From: Bifidobacterium breve
GTDB lineage: Bacteria; Bacteroidota; Bacteroidia; Cytophagales; UBA9547
Direction of reading: 5' to 3'
Assembly: GCA_943325655.2 (NCBI GenBank)
Contig: CALPQG020000121.1
Span: forward strand, 1 to 7,365
Length of the DNA: 7,365 bases
The position numbers and the translations under genes are program-made. Below the pieces are notes generated by a model. The model made no database searches. It was given only the letters and a program-made list of their open reading frames with translations, and was not told where the DNA came from. Positions 4,991 through 7,365 of the stretch are shown here, one piece after another; the first letter of the stretch is position 1; every line of letters starts with the position of its first letter.

Positions 4991-6391
4991 ATGAAAAATA
5001 GCCATCAATATAGAATTGAAACCGATAGCTTGGGCGAAGTACGAGTGCCTGTAGGTAAGCTTTGGGGAGCACAAACACAGCGTTGTTTAGAACATTTCAG
5101 TATTGGGAAAGACCTCCTTCCCCAAGAAATGATTCAAGCATATTCAGTCATCAAAAAGGCTGCGGCCAAAGCAAATTACCAATGCAAAACCCTGAATGAA
5201 AGTACTTACTTGTTAATTACCCAAGTATGCGATGAAATCCTGGCGGGGCAACACCTCGATATGTTTCCATTGCATGTATGGATGACAGGAAGTGGCACTT
5301 CGTTTAACATGAACATGAACGAAGTAATTTCAAACCGGGCATGTCAACTTGCAGAAACGGAAATGGGAAGCAAAACGCCTGTTCATCCCAACGACCATGC
5401 AAATAAGTCACAATCGTCCAACGACACGTTTCCAACTGCCATGCATATTGCCTCGGCAGTTGCTTTAAAGAACAAGTTAATTCCTGCCCTAAAAGTATTG
5501 CACGAAGGCATTCTTACTAAAGCAATCTCCTGGAAATCAATTGTTAAAGTTGGCCGAACACATTTACAAGATGCCACTCCTATCTCTCTTGAACAAGAAT
5601 GGTCGGGATATGCAGGAATGTTGTCTGACAATATTATCCGTTTGGAAAATGCTTTGAGAGCATTATATCCTATTGCATTGGGCGGAACAGCAGTTGGAAC
5701 AGGCATCAATGCTTCTATTGAATTTTCCAATACCGCAGCTTTCGAAATCTCAAAAATTACAGATATCCCATTTTTTTCTGCACCCAATAAATTTGCCGTG
5801 CAAGGATCACATGATGCCTTGGTACAACTTTCAGGAACATTACGAACGCTGGCAGTTTCATTGTATAAAATCACCAACGATATCCGCCTATTGGCAAGCG
5901 GACCAAGAGCAGGATTTGGAGAATTGCTGTTGCCTTCCAACGAACCAGGCTCTTCCATTATGCCAGGAAAAGTAAATCCAACACAGACAGAATCACTCGC
6001 CATGATAGCCGTACAAGTAATGGCCAACGATGTTGCGGTGGGTTTTGGAGGTGCGGGAGGTTACCTCGAAATGAATGTTTACAAACCTTTACTGATCCAC
6101 AACATCATGCATTCTATCACCATTTTAGCTGATGGCATGAACAACTTCAATAAATATTTGGTCGTGGGTACAGCACCTCATTTAAAAAACATCAAACAAC
6201 AACTCGAGCGTTCCATGATGCTGGTTACAGCTTTGGTTCCTACCATTGGCTATGACAAAGCGGCAGCAATTGCACACCTTGCCATGGAAGATGACCTGAG
6301 TCTTAAAGCTGCTGCAATACAATTGGGGTATATTTCAGAAGCAGACTTTGAGAAAATCATAGATCCAACAAAAATGATTTATCCCCTTTAA
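4991..6391 (+). CDS. fumC: Class II fumarate hydratase
   Basis: FumC reversibly hydrates fumarate to L-malate in the TCA cycle as an iron-free cytosolic homotetramer. The protein is 466 residues, the normal class II length. The superfamily signature GSSIMPGKVN (320-329) carries the catalytic-loop serine (S321). GRTHLQDATP (188-197) carries the conserved histidine H191, and TGSGTSFNMNMNE (99-111) and SSNDTFPTAMHIA (142-154) supply the other active-site regions. SSNDTFPTAMH together with GRTHLQDA separates fumarase from aspartase and argininosuccinate lyase. The frame is open further upstream (a start at 4928 would add 21 hydrophobic residues), but ATG 4991 gives the family's usual N-terminus, HQYRIETDSLGEVRVP. 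It is a single-gene unit. Downstream it converges on the minus-strand lipocalin-like gene, across repeats. Confidence 0.97.
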   Translation: MKNSHQYRIETDSLGEVRVPVGKLWGAQTQRCLEHFSIGKDLLPQEMIQAYSVIKKAAAKANYQCKTLNESTYLLITQVCDEILAGQHLDMFPLHVWMTGSGTSFNMNMNEVISNRACQLAETEMGSKTPVHPNDHANKSQSSNDTFPTAMHIASAVALKNKLIPALKVLHEGILTKAISWKSIVKVGRTHLQDATPISLEQEWSGYAGMLSDNIIRLENALRALYPIALGGTAVGTGINASIEFSNTAAFEISKITDIPFFSAPNKFAVQGSHDALVQLSGTLRTLAVSLYKITNDIRLLASGPRAGFGELLLPSNEPGSSIMPGKVNPTQTESLAMIAVQVMANDVAVGFGGAGGYLEMNVYKPLLIHNIMHSITILADGMNNFNKYLVVGTAPHLKNIKQQLERSMMLVTALVPTIGYDKAAAIAHLAMEDDLSLKAAAIQLGYISEADFEKIIDPTKMIYPL

Positions 6392-6394
6392 AAA

Positions 6395-6506
6395 AGTTTT
6401 CAGTTTACAGTTTTCGAGTTATCAAGTTATCGAGTTATCTAGTTATCAAGTTATCGAGTTATCTAGTTTTCGAGTTATCTAGTTTTCAGTTATCAGTTAT
6501 CAGTTT
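6395..6506 (+). repeat. Mixed 7/8-bp array of AGTT[A/T][A/T]C units
   Basis: Fourteen units plus a partial one start 3 nt after the fumC stop. The first two and last three are heptamers (AGTTTTC, AGTTTAC, AGTTATC). The middle ones are octamers with an added G, A or T. A three-unit block (24 bp) at 6417-6440 is repeated exactly at 6441-6464. The heptamers match the reverse complement of the array at 3190-3308, and the octamers match the array at 222-557, so this locus connects the two. It may be transcribed as the 3' tail of fumC. Confidence 0.93.
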
Positions 6507-6513
6507 AATCATA

Positions 6514-6587
6514 AAGCCTCTCCCTAAATCCAGCGCTACGCTCGTAACTTTCGCACTCTCGTGCTCAGTTATAGAGGAGAGGGACTT
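6514..6587. repeat. Branched palindromic element (REP/MITE-like)
   Basis: The outer arms CCTCTCC (6517-6523) and GGAGAGG (6576-6582) pair, and AAG/CTT outside them extends the stem past a 2-nt bulge. Inside are a small hairpin, AGCG-CTA-CGCT (6532-6542), and a nested one in which TAAC (6545-6548) pairs with GTTA (6568-6571) around GCAC-TCTC-GTGC (6553-6564). GC content is well above the surroundings. CTCTCC/GGAGAGG-armed intergenic palindromes are familiar as dispersed elements in several bacterial genomes. It lies between convergent genes and could act as a two-way transcript end. Confidence 0.55.
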
Positions 6588-6670
6588 ACACATTTATCAT
6601 ACATTTGAATTAAATTCCATTAGAATATCATTTAATAAAATAAACTTTGAAATTAAAACAGGATCAGAAG

Positions 6671-6706
6671 TCCTTCTTCTTTAGGAGAAGGGTTTGGGAT
6701 GAGGCC
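6671..6706. repeat. Dispersed hairpin element (AGGAGAAGGGTTTGGGATGAGGC type)
   Basis: TCCTTCTTC and GAGAAGGG-side bases pair in an 8-9-bp stem (6671-6692) with a small loop, followed by TTTGGGATGAGGCC. From memory, the layout 'CCTTCTCC hairpin, then GGGTTnGGGnTGAGG' is a common intergenic repeat in many Bacteroidota and Proteobacteria. This would be a second, simpler element of the same general type as the one at 6514-6587. It may help end transcription from either side. Confidence 0.45.
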
Positions 6707-6800
6707 TGAATGTATTTATTAAGAAAAACGTGACAAACAACTAATTTCTAGCATAGCGCAAAAAAGTTTTCGAATAATCAAGGATAACATTGTAAAACTG

Positions 6801-7286
6801 TTAATCTTCTTTTTCACATTGAAGCGACATTTTTTTATCTCGCAAAGGGAGACTAAAACGCAATACTTTTCCTTTTAAATGGTAATTGAATTGTTGTTTG
6901 GCAGGAGTTCCTAAGCGTGTCATGCAGGTGGTTTCTATAGACGAAATTACCTCATCTATTTGATAGACGCCTTCTTGTTTAATTTTTGATTCTCTTATTT
7001 CCTGGTATTTGCCATCATCGGTGAAGACAAAATAATAGTTCTTGAAGTTATCAGCCAACATCGTCAATAAATCCATGGTTACGGCACTGTCTTTTTTGCC
7101 TGCCAAAGATTTTTTCAAGTTTTCAGGACAAGCTGTTTGACCCGTTTTAAAATCACGATGAATACCGGCATCAAATACAATTACTTTCCACTTACCAACT
7201 ATTGGCGAAACTGCTGTATCGGTTTGGGCCATCACAGCCGTAGAGAATATGAACAAACTCAAGAAAAGAAGGATTGATTTTATCAT
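6801..7286 (-). CDS. Secreted lipocalin-like small protein
   Basis: A 161-residue protein starting at ATG 7284-7286 (minus strand). Residues 1-20 (MIKSILLFLSLFIFSTAVMA) are a clear Sec signal peptide with probable signal peptidase I cleavage after VMA, leaving mature QTDTAVSP. There is no lipobox, so it should be a soluble periplasmic or secreted protein. The mature part begins IVGKWKV (29-35) and continues with FVFTDDGKYQEI (86-97), GVYQID (106-111) and a late YHLKGKVLRF (135-144). This resembles the small Bacteroidota lipocalin-like beta-barrel families, in which GxW opens the first strand. Three cysteines remain (C53, C121, C157). Longer starts at 7319 and 7346 are open, but the 7319 ATG lies inside a perfect -7 box, so the 7286 start is preferred. 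The ligand is unknown; the family assignment is moderate. Confidence 0.75.
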   Translation of the reverse strand: MIKSILLFLSLFIFSTAVMAQTDTAVSPIVGKWKVIVFDAGIHRDFKTGQTACPENLKKSLAGKKDSAVTMDLLTMLADNFKNYYFVFTDDGKYQEIRESKIKQEGVYQIDEVISSIETTCMTRLGTPAKQQFNYHLKGKVLRFSLPLRDKKMSLQCEKED

Positions 7287-7312
7287 CGTTTTAACTATTG
7301 GTACAATTCGCT

Positions 7313-7320
7313 CAAACATA
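7313..7320 (-). promoter_or_regulatory. Bacteroidota -7 promoter box of the lipocalin-like gene
   Basis: Read on the minus strand the sequence is TATGTTTG, a perfect match to TAnnTTTG. It ends 26 nt before the chosen start, giving a leader of about 20 nt that ends in TTAAAACG. The -33 region about 19 nt upstream is only weakly TTG-like (GGTTA). The site supports the short start codon over the two upstream ones. Confidence 0.55.
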
Positions 7321-7365
7321 CTATTTTTCCTTAAAAAATTAACCATTGCAAGGAATAATTATACT

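Noticed and set aside
5383..6027. 214-codon minus-strand frame inside fumC
   Set aside because: Long, but wholly antisense to conserved fumarase active-site regions; its residues mirror fumC codons.
7287..7346. 20-residue N-terminal extension of the lipocalin-like protein
   Set aside because: It would put a charged stretch before the signal peptide, and the region contains the perfect TATGTTTG promoter box.

Overview
The window looks like a piece of a chromosome from the phylum Bacteroidota. The coding sequence is AT-rich. Start codons lack an obvious Shine-Dalgarno sequence and instead have A-rich leaders. The lipocalin-like gene has a perfect copy of the Bacteroidota -7 promoter box TAnnTTTG. 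The proteins (RocD, HemB of the aspartate type, a UbiA-like membrane protein, a TVP38-type protein, FumC, a small secreted lipocalin-like protein) also fit that phylum. A genus cannot be named from the sequence alone.

Layout: the 3' end of an ornithine aminotransferase gene (rocD, 1-210) is followed by a long 8-bp tandem array (222-557) with a hairpin at its right edge. Three tightly spaced genes on the + strand follow: hemB (628-1596), a UbiA-like membrane protein (about 1598-2413) and 5-formyltetrahydrofolate cyclo-ligase (2418-2996). They probably form one operon of housekeeping and cofactor metabolism. A 381-bp gap then holds two palindromes and a 7-bp tandem array (3190-3308), followed by a TVP38/TMEM64 (VTT-domain) membrane protein (3378-4091).

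The gap at 4092-4990 is a gene graveyard. A decapitated family 2 glycosyltransferase starts 1 nt after the TVP38 stop codon and dies after about 26 recognisable residues. Next comes a pair of direct repeats with a flanking inverted repeat that resembles an insertion-sequence end. A broken minus-strand HEPN/DUF86 (HepT-like toxin) pseudogene follows, with its Rx4HxY motif still legible. After it comes fumC (class II fumarase, 4991-6391). It is convergent with a secreted lipocalin-like protein on the minus strand (6801-7286). The gap between them holds a third array of mixed 7- and 8-bp units, a branched palindrome, and a second hairpin element of a dispersed-repeat type.

The metabolic genes are ordinary. 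The most unusual signal is the repeat family. Three intergenic arrays with different periods (8 bp, 7 bp, and a mixture) are all built from one core, AGTTnnC with an optional extra base. The purine choices vary unit by unit, there are higher-order duplications, and orientation switches between and within loci. The second interesting signal is the decayed toxin and glycosyltransferase island next to the possible insertion-sequence end.
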